Below are positions 11,520 through 23,800 of a DNA stretch of 64,000 nt, piece by piece. Source of the stretch: Hydractinia symbiolongicarpus (Eukaryota > Cnidaria > Hydrozoa > Anthoathecata > Hydractiniidae); contig NC_079884.1 in assembly GCF_029227915.1 (NCBI RefSeq), positions 19,902,001 to 19,966,000 of the forward strand. The letters run 5' to 3'. The notes beneath the pieces are model-generated. The model was given only the letters and a program-made list of their open reading frames with translations, ran no database searches and was not told the DNA's origin. The stretch's first letter is position 1, and the number at the start of each line of letters is the position of its first letter. The position numbers and the translations under genes are program-made.

Positions 11520-12935
11520 AGCCCTAAGAAAAGATAGAATGGGGAACAAATCGAAAGACAACAGGACAGAAAAAAGCTAAAAATGAGCAAGATGCTTTTA
11601 AGGCTTCTGAAAGAGCAAGAGTGCAAAGATATCATATCATAAAAGAGGCAAAATGAACATAATTCAGTTGCCAAAGATCTTATAAAGGAGTCACAGTTAT
11701 AACAAAAAGCAGTCAACAGGAAAGGCACTAAAATATGTTGCAAGATTATTATCTAATTCACCAATGAAAAAAATTGTCACTGCTAAAATGGCAAAGGAAG
11801 TTGGGCTACAGGTTAAAGGATTTCAAACCAATAGTAATAACAGATTAAGTGAAGAACATTGCGTCACCATTAAGCAGTTTTTTCAATAAGATGCAGTTTC
11901 TTGGCAAGCACCAGGCTGGAAGGACCAAGTCATTGTTCGTACAGTTGTGAATGGAGAGACTCAAAAAAGATTTTGCAAGAAATATATATGTTGATAGCAT
12001 TAAAAGAGGCTAATACACTTTTTAAAAAAGAGTATACTGAAATTTGTGTATGTCTCCTAAAATTCTGTGGCAGGAGACCTATATATGTCTGTGTTTGTGA
12101 GTATCATACGGATTTATCATCAAACTCAGGAAGGTTTTTCTACCCAAGTGAACCGTGATGACAAAGACAAAACTGTATGTATCATAGATGTGACAATTGT
12201 AGAAGTGTGAAAAACTGTTAGAAGTCTTCAAACCAGTTCCAGAAGTTTGAGAAATTCTCACTAAAATATCAGCAGTGGCAAACACAAGATAAACCTACTG
12301 AAAAAGTGACAATAACTGTTATTGTAAATGATATCTTTGAAGACCTAAAAAATCAACTGCCTACTTTTCTCATTCACAAGTATATCAAACAGAAACAGCA
12401 GAAACATTTCTGTTGTTCTACAAGTTGATTTTTCTGAAAATGGACCAATTATTTAGAGAGATGAGATTCAAACTGCTCGTTGCTCTCACCAGCAGGTTAC
12501 TATACTCACAGCATATGCATTGATTAACAAAGAAGTGAAGGGGAGCTTTGGAATTAATTCAGACAACTTGACTCACACCAAAGAAGCAGTGTACACATTT
12601 ATATCTTGCCTCTTCAAGAAAATGTTGCACAGATACATATCCATCAGGGTAATCAACATATACAGTGATGGTGCAAGATCCCTGTTTAAACAAAGATACC
12701 TTTTCTATAATATTTCTGAATGGGAAAATGAATTTTCAGTTCAAATGCTTTGGAATTTTTTTGCAACCTCTTATAACAAAGGTGCTGGAAACGATAAAGC
12801 GATCTGTATGGAGGAACGTCTTAGCTAATAAACATTGCCCCTGTAGATGCTCAATCATATGCTGCAGTCGCTATGGGAAGATGCCAGAATGTTACTGTGA
12901 TATATGTGATAGCTGTTATTGAGAATGAGTTTTAA
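11520..12935 (+). pseudogene. decayed transposase-like gene of a family common in cnidarian genomes
   Basis: Fragments in several frames lie in the order expected for a large family of unnamed, transposon-like animal proteins. First comes a basic N-terminus with KKAKNEQDAFKASERARVQRY. The middle has DAVSWQAPG and a CVCEYH block. Then VDFSENGP (about 12426), DEIQTARC, DNLTHTKEAVYTFI, IYSDGARSLFKQRY and WNFFATSYNKGA follow, and finally VDAQSYAAVA and NVTVIYV. The acidic residues in DFSEN and YSDGA look like RNase-H-fold catalytic positions, which is inference. Frameshifts and stops show it is dead. No TIRs were located. Confidence 0.6.
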
Positions 12936-14871
12936 GTTATGGCCATGCACCGTTCTGGAATATCTTTTCTGAAGTGACCTACTCAGGACAATAAAATTTT
13001 CTATCTGCACAAAAATATTGTAAAGAAACTTGATTAACCAGTATAGTCGGCACACAAGGACAGTTCTTATTTCCAAACTTGTTAAATTATACATTTTGCA
13101 ATCTATTTACTTGTAAAATTCACTTCCATTAAAGTTATAAGATTTTCAATTGACCAGTCAATTACATTGTACTTGTTTTTATATATTCCGTTTTCCCAAT
13201 TTGCAACGGTACATCCATCACACATAAGAAATACATCTTTCACCTCTTTTTTCAGCTATATAATCCTAATTCTCAAAAATGATTCCTATTCTTCAAAAAT
13301 AGACCATCCTGGTATAAAAAAAAAAAAAAAATCGTAACATAATGCTTATAAACTTCAGGCTTTGTCATATTTGTTATGGTGGTTGATATTTTTTAGATTT
13401 TCTGAATACATCACAGCACTTTAGTCATAAATTGAAACAACATGTGAAGCTTTAATAATTACTATGTTTCTTTTGAACATCTATCCACTTTGTACTTATC
13501 AGAGAAGGGTAGAACATATCCCAAGTTTAAGTTAGTTGTTCCCTACAGCTTTTTTAGTTGTCTGATTGGTAAGTCTGTCACAATAGAATTGCCCTTTGGT
13601 GGTTTCCAAATGTTCATTACCAACTGATTGAAAGCTAGTCCTGGTCATTTTGAGTTTGAGGAATTGGTCAATGCTTTAGTGCCTTTTGTGGATGGATGAA
13701 CCTTTTTAGCTGTTGCAATAGGGCATGGGTCAACTTCACAAGCTTCTGCGTTGGTACCTGTTATAGATAACTGAGCATTTGTAGCTGTTGCAATGGTGCA
13801 TAAACTGGCTACATAAAGTTGCCTGGAGTTTTGGGAGGTCTGTGGATATTGTGATGAGTTACCAAAGTTTCTTTTATTCCTAATCCATAACTTTTAATAT
13901 GTCCCTTTCGATAAGCTATAAAAAATCACAAGGATTATTTCTTTCTTGATTTAAAATTTTACTATTAAATTATTCGACTCATTAGTTCTATTTCCTAGCA
14001 GTTTAGGTCTTCCATGTATGGTCCCTTTTAAGTGCACCAATGAAAACATCTCTTGTTAAAACACTGTCTTTTAATTGTAGAGTCAGAGCACATTTTAGGG
14101 CGAAAATCTGTACTTTTAGCACCTAGCTTACAACCTTTCGTACCCTTGTTTCCATGCAATAAAGGATTTCGACAGCTAATGGGTGAAATCCAGTACAAGG
14201 TTTAGTACAAGGTTCTTTTCCATTCTTCAATATCATTCTGATTACTACCTAAAAAGGGGTCATCATTCTTCTTGACATCCTACTTTTTCCTGAAACTTAT
14301 AATCAGGGACTGGATAGTGAGTATTTTTCAATGTCCTAGTTGACTTTAGGTTTCAACTAAATTTGGTTGTTTTGTTGCGCATAAATTTAAGAAAGTTAAT
14401 TCTTTCTCTATTCATGAGTATTCCGTATCCTTTTTGTAATTTTTTGAGGAAGAATCTTGAGGAAGAACAATTTGATTGTTTGCCTTCTTTCCAGATTCCA
14501 ATCTTGAACCTCAGTTACAATTAATAAGATAAATTTGGCAAATCACTGCAGATTTTCAAGTACGTTCTAACAAGTGTAACAATAGTGAACATGGAAACCA
14601 GGTAAATGTTGAGACAAGGGCTTAATTTTAATTTATGATAGTCAGGTTGAAGATTAATTTTAGAAAGGGTGACAGTTAAGTCAGCATACCGAAAAAAACA
14701 ATCTCAGAATGTATCAAAAAAATTTTGGTGGGATCAACATTTTGGCAGAAAAAAATAATTTACAGTGTGATTTTATTACTTTCATATTTAGAAAATATAT
14801 ATTGATTTGTCAAGTGAATGTCAAAAGTGAATTGGTTTTCAAAATGGTATTGATTTTTATTATATTATGTT
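12936..14871. other. intergenic DNA upstream of DNAI7, no gene recognised
   Basis: No recognisable family. On the - strand an 80-codon S/T-rich frame lies at about 13650-13895 and a Cys-containing frame at about 14035-14200. Neither has a clear start, splice context or known motif. The first exon or promoter of DNAI7 probably lies somewhere here. Confidence 0.4.
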
Positions 14872-17800
14872 ATGCTTCTTTACAAGGTAAGTAAATTGCA
14901 TATATATAAGTAATTTTTAATTCATGCTGTATCTTAGGTTGCTAAAGGTAATAAAAAAAAAGGAAAAAAATTATCTAAGGCTGAAAAAGAAAAGCTAAAG
15001 AAGGAAGAAGCAGAACGCAAAGCTCAAGAAGAAGGTATATAATATTTTACATAATATTTATGACACTTACAAACACACTTTATATATGCACTAAAAAGCA
15101 AATGCAGGTCTTGCGACTCTGCACACACCTAAATTAATTCTTGCTGTTTTGCCTATGCCTTAGCTTCATCTTTATTTTAAAAAAATAATCCTGATAACCC
15201 TGTTAGTTTTGATGCCTGACACACTTTTCTGTTGAAACCCTAATTGTTTGCAATTGCACGAAATTGAAAAAACGAAAAACGAGATTTTTTGTAGAAATAC
15301 TTACCACACAAATTTACTCATAAAACCGAATAACAATGGGAAAGAACCGCCATTCGAATTTTAATGACCCATTGACACACAAAGACATTTTTAGACAGTT
15401 GTTTACCTGTTGCCTCTATTGTATAGAGTTTGAAACAAGAAAATATATAGGATCATGTGCTTTCACCAACTGTTGAAAAGATATTAATATTTAAATGTTT
15501 TTCATATGTCACCAACCCCTCTGTTTTGAATTGGGTTGGATGACCCAGCTTTAGGAAATTAGTTCAATTCTGTTAGATTCTGATATTATAATAGATTTAA
15601 TATAGTCTGATGTGGTCTTGAAGCTTTGTTTTATGCATAACTTATAAGGAGTGTGCAAAGAGTAGAATATGTGCATATTGAGATGGAACAGAAAAAAAGC
15701 AATATAAAAATTTTAAGCATTTGCATTTGATGGTAATTTTAGGAGATGCCCCTGTTATATGTGTGACTAAAGTTTAAAAAAATAATTTCTAACCTTTTCT
15801 GAATGGAAAAATATGGCTGTCTTTCAAGTTTTTCACTAGAGGAAGCAAGAATCAAAGCTGAGGAAGAAGATAGAAAGCGTGAAGAGAGAGAACGTCAGGA
15901 AAGAGAAGAAAGAAGACTTCTTGAGGAACAGGTAAATATTATTCCAGGCTTTCCTAGAGGTTTAGAACGTATCTATCTGAGTTTCTTACATCCTACCAAG
16001 AAGTTACATATAATGTTTTCTTGGGAATGTAAGCTTCCAATTTCACCTAAAATCTATCATTTCATAAGCTCAGTGCAACATTGAGCAATTATTTTAAGAA
16101 AGTGACAGAGATGTTGTAGAGGATAAGTGAGTCTGCATGTTTAATGTTTATCTTCTGAAGCACTTCTAAAATCAGTGCACTTAATGATGTCATTTCAATG
16201 CAAACTCACTTAGGTGGAAGGTAAACAGGAGTTATTTTCATGTTTTTCATCTTATGTGTTTACATAATTTTTCATGACTTTGGCCTGGCTGTAAATTAGT
16301 TCTTAATTGGGGGGTGATGAGGTAACATGTCGGGAAAATGTTTAAAATGAAAATTGATATTTTCATTGCTGCTGTAATTTTGGAAAAAGTATTTTCTATC
16401 TTTTTGTTGTGACGATTGTACCTTTCAAATAATGCAGTTTATATACCATCACTTCTAAAACTGTGAACTATGTTTGTTTTTTTATATCTGTAGGAAAGAG
16501 TCCGCCACCAAGCAGAAATAGATGAACTGAACACACAATTAAAAGAAAATAAACAGTACCTTGTAAATTTGAGAAAAACAATAGAGGAAAGAAATAAGGT
16601 ATGAATAGAATTTATGTGCTTTAATTATATTGCCGCATGTGCAGCATTTTTTGTTTTCTTAAAATCTACTCTGGTTTATTTACAGTTAAAGATATCTTTT
16701 AACTATTTACTAGCATGTTAGCCAGATATTGTTTAAAAATTTAAAAAATTCTGCACTACTTCAAACACATCTTCGGTGGTTAATTAAAAGTTAAAAACAT
16801 GACAGCAAAATTTTATGGTGTCAGTGTTTAAATTATCAAAAAAATAGATACTGTAAGTAAAACTTATTTTCGACATTGTTAAGACAGAACTGTTATCTTA
16901 CAAGTCTGTTATCTTACGTGTTTAAAATCGTGAAGCCCAAGCACATAAAACTGCGCAACAAAAAGTACACTACCAGCCTTTAAAATTTTAAGTTCCAATT
17001 ATATATCTCCATACTTTGCTATAGCATCATCAAAAACAGGATTGTACAAAACTTATTACGCCATATTTTATGAACAATGATTAATTTGAGTGTGGCTACA
17101 ACTCAAAAATAATTTTCGAATGACACAGTGATTCAAAAACCACAAATTGGAAATCGATATGAAAACGTGTCAAACCTAAAGAATATGCAAAAAAATATAT
17201 TATAATACTAAAAAAACCTGACAAGGTTCATCATCACATTCTTTATTCAGAGCTTTCGGTAGAACTTCTACCATTTTCAATGTACAGTCATATACTGTGG
17301 ATCTAAGGGGAAAAGTCGTATACTGTGGATCTAAGGGGAAAAAAGGATTTAAGTCAAAAGTGCAGGCTTAAGAGCCTCTGGTGTTTAGGGTTCCGTAGTT
17401 AAATCCCAGCAAAAACATTATTATTCGTCATGGGCCACATTTTAAATTGTGCAGGGTTTTTTTATATGTTTGAAAATTTTGATGACATTAGTCGCAATAA
17501 ATCGCTCGCGTAAAATTATTTGCGTGTGTGTCTCAATCAGGCTTGAAAATTCGGTAAATATTATGAAAAGTTTGTGAAAAGTTTAATTATGGTTATTCCA
17601 GTTCATCTTATATAGAGATTTTAGCATGAATTATCAAAAGTGTGATAGTACATGCATTGACGTCTAGCCTGGTTAGTTAATTTTTTACTGTTTGTTTGTT
17701 TTGTAGTGGAACCGCTACCTGCTTTGCAATGGAAGACCAGATCCTACAGATAAAAAGGATATAAATACTTTTATTAGTTTATGGAGAGAAAACAATGAAG

Positions 17801-20800
17801 ATCTTGAACTGAATAGGGTTTTAAAGAAGTCAGAATTAGTTTTGGAGGTAAATATTGTGGGGTTTTAAGTATACAATATTTTTTTTTGCTTCAGTCCATA
17901 TAAGCCATTATTTTGATGCCAGTCTCTATAGTTTTTAAAGTATTTTTGAAAAAATACATTAAAGGGATCCAAAATAAGTTTTATTAAATAAAACCAAAAC
18001 ATGTACAAAAAATCAATAGGAAAAGTCATTGAGTCCAAATCAATTTCGTTTAGAAGACATATATAGACATTTTTTGCGTGAAAACGTAAACCTTAGCTAT
18101 CATGCTAATATATTTCCATAAATGTCAACAGTAGAATCCAGACTTTATTTTGCAGAGCGAAACTGTTTTAGTTGAGTATAAAAAGTGCACAAAATACCAA
18201 GGCAGTTGTTTTAAATATAGAAAAAATATGCCTATGAGTGCTTATTCAGTCGTAATCAAAAGTTTTAAAAAACTAGACACGTCCAGATTCACTGGTACTC
18301 TGACTTTGTAATGCACATTCAACACAAAGATTGACTAGCTCTCTCTTTTGGTACTATTATTGTCTTTTACAAGCAATGCCTGTCACCTTTCTCTGCACTT
18401 TTGTATGCGCTTGTCATAATTTTGAGGCAGTCATGTCGGTTTTTCTCGTAAACTGTTGGCCCATTGAATTTATTAGTTTGTTTATAGCATGCGATTTTGA
18501 ACCAGGGTTTTCCAAACTGTTTACTGGATTGAATGACAGTTTGAGACCTTTGACTATTGAAGTTTTTTCCAAAGCAGCCAACTAAGCACCCATCGATTTC
18601 AAAATGGTACTGCCTTAGAATATACTTTAACAAAAGATTTTTAAATACGTTTGTGTAATGGACGACTTCTGTTAAGTACCCAATTTCTTAGCTCATCTCT
18701 TTCTCAAATTATTTGATTATACGTTTTAAAAATAGTTTTTGGACTACAGAAAATTTCAGAATATTTTATAAAGATGAACATTGTCATAAAGATAAACATT
18801 GAGTAGTAGCTGGTTATCAAACGAGTATATTCACTTTAGAGTAAAAATTATTATTTATAACTTATTTTTAATTGAATAAGCATAATTCTAGCAAAAAAAA
18901 TTTTTACATTGTTAAAAGAATTTTTTTAAATTTTTTTTTGTAGCTTCTAAAAGAGTTGAAAAACAATATTGAAAATTTGTCCGTTCCCACTGAATATACT
19001 GATGATGGAGAAAAAGATCATGAACAAAGACCTGGTCATACTAGTCTAGAAAGTTACAAAGAGGTAGAATTTGTAAATAAGTTTTTCAATATTGATTGCA
19101 TGCAGTATGCCCAGACATTTTTGAAAGTAGAAAATACCTTTTTATTTGTGTTTCATAAAAACATTACGTGATGAAGTATCTTTATAAAAAAGCACCTGTA
19201 GTAGGTAAAGAAATCTATACTGAGGCGAGACAAATGCAATGATATTATGGGCATTGGTTTGTTTTGGGCTAAGCATGAAGTTTTTATGCCAGACTGAGAG
19301 GAGTGACACAACTAGCTTAGCCATGTCACGCATCCCAACATAGTTTAGCACAATCTGTGAAAAAACAGTATGGATTTCTATTGAGTTCATGTTTCATAAA
19401 CAACCAGTTTAAAAACTCAAATAATGAGGAGTGTCCATGCATTCAAATGGCATAAACGCATTAAAGAACTTTTTTAATTTCTTTTTCAGTCCACGGCAAA
19501 CCTTCAATCTTTAATGAGGGAAAAAATAGACGCTGCAACTTTAACTGTTTTGATATCACCACATGGAAAAATTGATGTTGACACGTTAAATATATTTGAT
19601 GATGCGAAAAGTGCACACATCAAGTTGTGTCTGTGGGGAAATGCTGCTAAAAACCCAAGGTTTGTTATGCAGCATAAGAAACAAATATTTTTGTTTGTAC
19701 TGCTATGTTGATTTGTGTAACCTCTGGTGAGCACCACGCACCACCAAGTTTAAAAAAGCACTTTTTAAAGATCAACAGTAGTATTTTATCTTTACTGTCA
19801 CTTCCCTTGCTAAGGAAAAGTTTTACTGCAGGTCAACTGCTCTTGGTACGCCTTAGTAATGGCGGTAATCATTACTGGTTATTTATTTCTTCGTTTAGAA
19901 GTAGAAAACAGATTTAACACTTCAGCGGACTGAAGAAGAGAAATTACTTCTTCGTGAAGAAAAAAATCTTTGTGCAAATCATAATATTAGGAGCATATGT
20001 AATAAGCCCTTAACAATATCACCTTTGAAGTGATGTTTTTGGATAAATTATAGTTTAAATGGATGGTCAAGGGTCCATAAAATGTACACTAGTAAAAAAT
20101 GATCCCCCATTGTGTAAAGCCACTCGCATCCATGCCAAGTTTATTTTTGCAACATCGCAACAAATTTAATATGAAATGGTAAAAAGGGTGTGTATGGTGA
20201 ACAAAATGACAAACTGACAAATGTCAACACAGAGACATGTTGAAATGTTAAAAGTAAATGATTTCTAAGAGAATGCACACAAAAAGTTTCTAAAAATAAA
20301 TAATTAAGCAAAACCTTCATAATAATTTAACGTGCAATAGAAAAGTCTAATTTTCGCAAAAATTTAAACCATTTACAATTTATCATGCATTAATTTGTCA
20401 CTGTGATATGAATTGCCATGAGCAAGAGTGCAGAAATTGCAAAATATAAAGTAGCAGATATATTTTTCACTAAACCTTGACAAAAATTCCCCTTTATTAC
20501 CCTTTAGAGTTATCTTAAGTGATCTTAACTAAAGACGTAGCTGGTCACTTTCTGCATCCCCCAAAACATTGTGACATTACATAGTTTCGTTATAGAATAA
20601 AGCAAGTTGAATTCAAAGACAGACCTTTTACGATGGAATTGCCCAAACAAATAGCATTGGCTGATATTGCTGTTCGTGTCTTGTATATAAACTTTGATTT
20701 TCTTTCACCACGTTGCAGTACCTATGCATTGAAAATCAAGAAGAGCAAAAAGAAGGAAATTGGGAACATACAAATAATTGAAAACATTGATCAGGTAATC

Positions 20801-23800
20801 TATTTTAAAGATAATCATGTCCACATCTAAACATAACGTCTTTCTGACAAGTGACATGGACCCTACATGTTCAATTAAATGTAAAGTTAAAAATGGACTA
20901 CTTCGAGTTAATTCAACATACTAAAAACTGAAAAATTGGATATTTTAATTGTTTGTCCACTGAAATTTTTTTAGGCTACCTCTGTAGATAAAATCGATGA
21001 TGGCGATGGTAAAGAAGAAAACCAAAAAACAACTTCTTCATTAGCTCCCTCGACAAAAGTATATCTGCTTACAATATTCCGTGTCTAAAAACCTTTTTAC
21101 AATATAACAACAACAATTCATCAATAATATATTTTTTGTTTACATTCTATTATCGTGTGTTTTATCGTTTTAGAATTTACTTGGTGTGAAAGAAAGCATA
21201 CGCAGTGAGAGCAGGACTAGTATCTCAGCTAGCACAACGAGTGCAAGAAGAGGTATGTGTTACCACAACAGGGTTTTTTAGCAATTTTAGCAGAAAGCGT
21301 TACTCTCTGGTAATAGACCTTATTTAAGGTGAGTTTATCACCTTAATTAAGGCAAAATTCGTCAGAAAATTACATAATGAACTGTCTTTTTTGAACGTTT
21401 TATCATTTACGATAAAATATCACAGAACTTCATAATTGAGTTGCGAACAGTCAAAAATACATACCTCCTCAACTAGTACGAATTACTAATTCGGTTTCTG
21501 CAAAAATATATTTCAGCCATTGAAATCACTCTAGTCTTAGCTTGTTTGTTAGTGTCTTTTACATATATAAGAAGAAAATAATAGCGTTAAATTCTAATGC
21601 GCAAAGACGTTGCAGGAGAACTGCAAACGGTAACCAAGCCGTATGTGCTTAGAAACTGGACTGTGTCGTCTAATTTGATTGTTTAATTATCGGTTTACTC
21701 TGACTTCTAAGTATTTGGTGATAATTTTATGACTTTATCATCTTTTTTAATTGTTGGAAAAGCTCTATGCGTGGCTGCTCAATAACCAAGCTTTCCCCTA
21801 ACTAGAAAGTATAGGTAGCTACTGATGGTTTTTCCTGAAGTTTAAGGCGACAATCTGTAAACAGCTATGGCGGCGTAGTTTAATGGTTATCACTCTCTTA
21901 CTTTGTGCTCATGGCGCCGTAGTTTAATGGTTATCACTCTTGTACTTTGTGCGGGAGACTGGGGTTTGATTCCTGTTGGCGGTGATTCAATATGGGCAAT
22001 TGAATATTACTATAGCCCTGGGTTAACCCAACCCAAGTGAGGGAAATTGGGGAGATGGCGCACTGTGTGGGCCGTTGGATGTTGCAGGGAGTTGTTTGGC
22101 AGAGCGGTAACCCTAGTTGAGTTTGCGTAGCTCAAAGAGAGCATTAAATACTCCAGGAATCCCCATCAAAGCCATGGCCCCTCCTGGAAATAATAGACAG
22201 GGTATATCCCACGATATTTTTGAGGCTAGCCATGTAAAATATGCACATCTATCTCATCAGCTACAACAAAACAACTTCCATATAAACGTTTACCTTAGAA
22301 AATCGGTAATTTCATCAAACCTGTTCGTCCACTCCACGACGCTACTGTTGCTGTTACAGTTGACGGTGTCGTCCAAAATGAAATTGTTTTCTTCTCTCAA
22401 GAATCAAATTCGAAAATTAGTCACGGTTTATTAAAAGAAAACAATGACTACAAAAAAAATAGGTTTTAAATGTAGCGCGGGTGACTGTATATTTTCTTCG
22501 CCGGTAAGCTTTGGAAAGTCGAATTCTCTTTTTTTAAGAACATAATTGGCCACAAGGGCTATTTTTTAAAGGTACACAACGAAGTGTGTTGTAAACTAAT
22601 TGCACTTTTCATAAGATCCTGAAAAACAACATCTATTTAGACCCTATTTTAAGTTAAGGTTATAATAGCAAAATTTAACTTCTAAATTTTTGGATTTATT
22701 AATTTATTTTTGCAGGATTGGTCAAATCCGCTAAAATTTGGCAAAAAAGTCATATCTGCGGGAATATAAAAAAATGCCTGTAATTTTATCTTTGAGTGAA
22801 AAGCACAATTTCATTCGCACAAAGAAGGAAAAGCGTTGTCGCCTAAATTATTATTGCAAGTATCAATAAAAGTGTACCTGAATGAATGTTTTATTAAGGA
22901 AAGGCTTATCTTTCCGAAATATTCGATAATATTTTTACATCATTAGCGAAAATGAATACTTGAGAAAGCTTTTTTAAAATTCATCCGCAAAAATTAATAT
23001 CAGCAAAATAAGAATTAGTACCATTACGGTATTTATCAGTAGAGACAGATGAACCACCTGTTGAAGACCAAGATGCGATAAAATGTTTGAAGCCTACGGA
23101 TTCGTTAGATGAAGAAGACTATATTGAAGAGGATGTGATAGATTTAAGATCGTTTTCTCCAATCGGAAGTTTGATCATGATTGAATTGATACAACTTCCT
23201 CCGCAAGCAAAAGAGGTGAATGACTGGGTAATACAAAAAGGTTTGTACGAATAGTTTTTTGCTTGTTAGCCTTTCCGCAGTTTACATAAATTGTAAAAAG
23301 CACAGATACCATGATGTTTTCTTAGTATTTTTTAAGTTATATGATTCTGTTTCAATGATAACGCAGTTTTGTAATTTTCAGTGCATAGCAAAACCTTACA
23401 AAGAATACCATATGGAAACAACGACCAACAGAATTCTTCTTCGTCACTGCACCATTCCTCTGTGAGTGCGATCCCCGACAAAATTGACATAACACCGTCT
23501 ATTGGATATAAATTACCCATTGCTATTTCAGTTCGGTAAATTAGCAAATTTTTTTACAATTACTTTATCAGTAAAAACAAATTGGGCACACAAGACGTAT
23601 GATATACGTAAACTATAGCTCGCAAAAAACAGACGTTGAATGTCATAATCAGTTTTAATGAAATTAGTGTACTTCAGGTGTCAAAATTCCAAAACCAGCA
23701 TGTTCAACATGTCCTTTTTGATCAGTGTTACAAACTTCATACAAATCAAAACATTTTTGATTTCCGCCAACAAAGGCGGAATCCTTAAAATCGCCTGAGG

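Noticed and set aside
13650-14200. Two - strand open frames, S/T-rich and Cys-containing
   Set aside because: No start codon, clear splice sites or recognisable domain, so the evidence is too weak for a gene.
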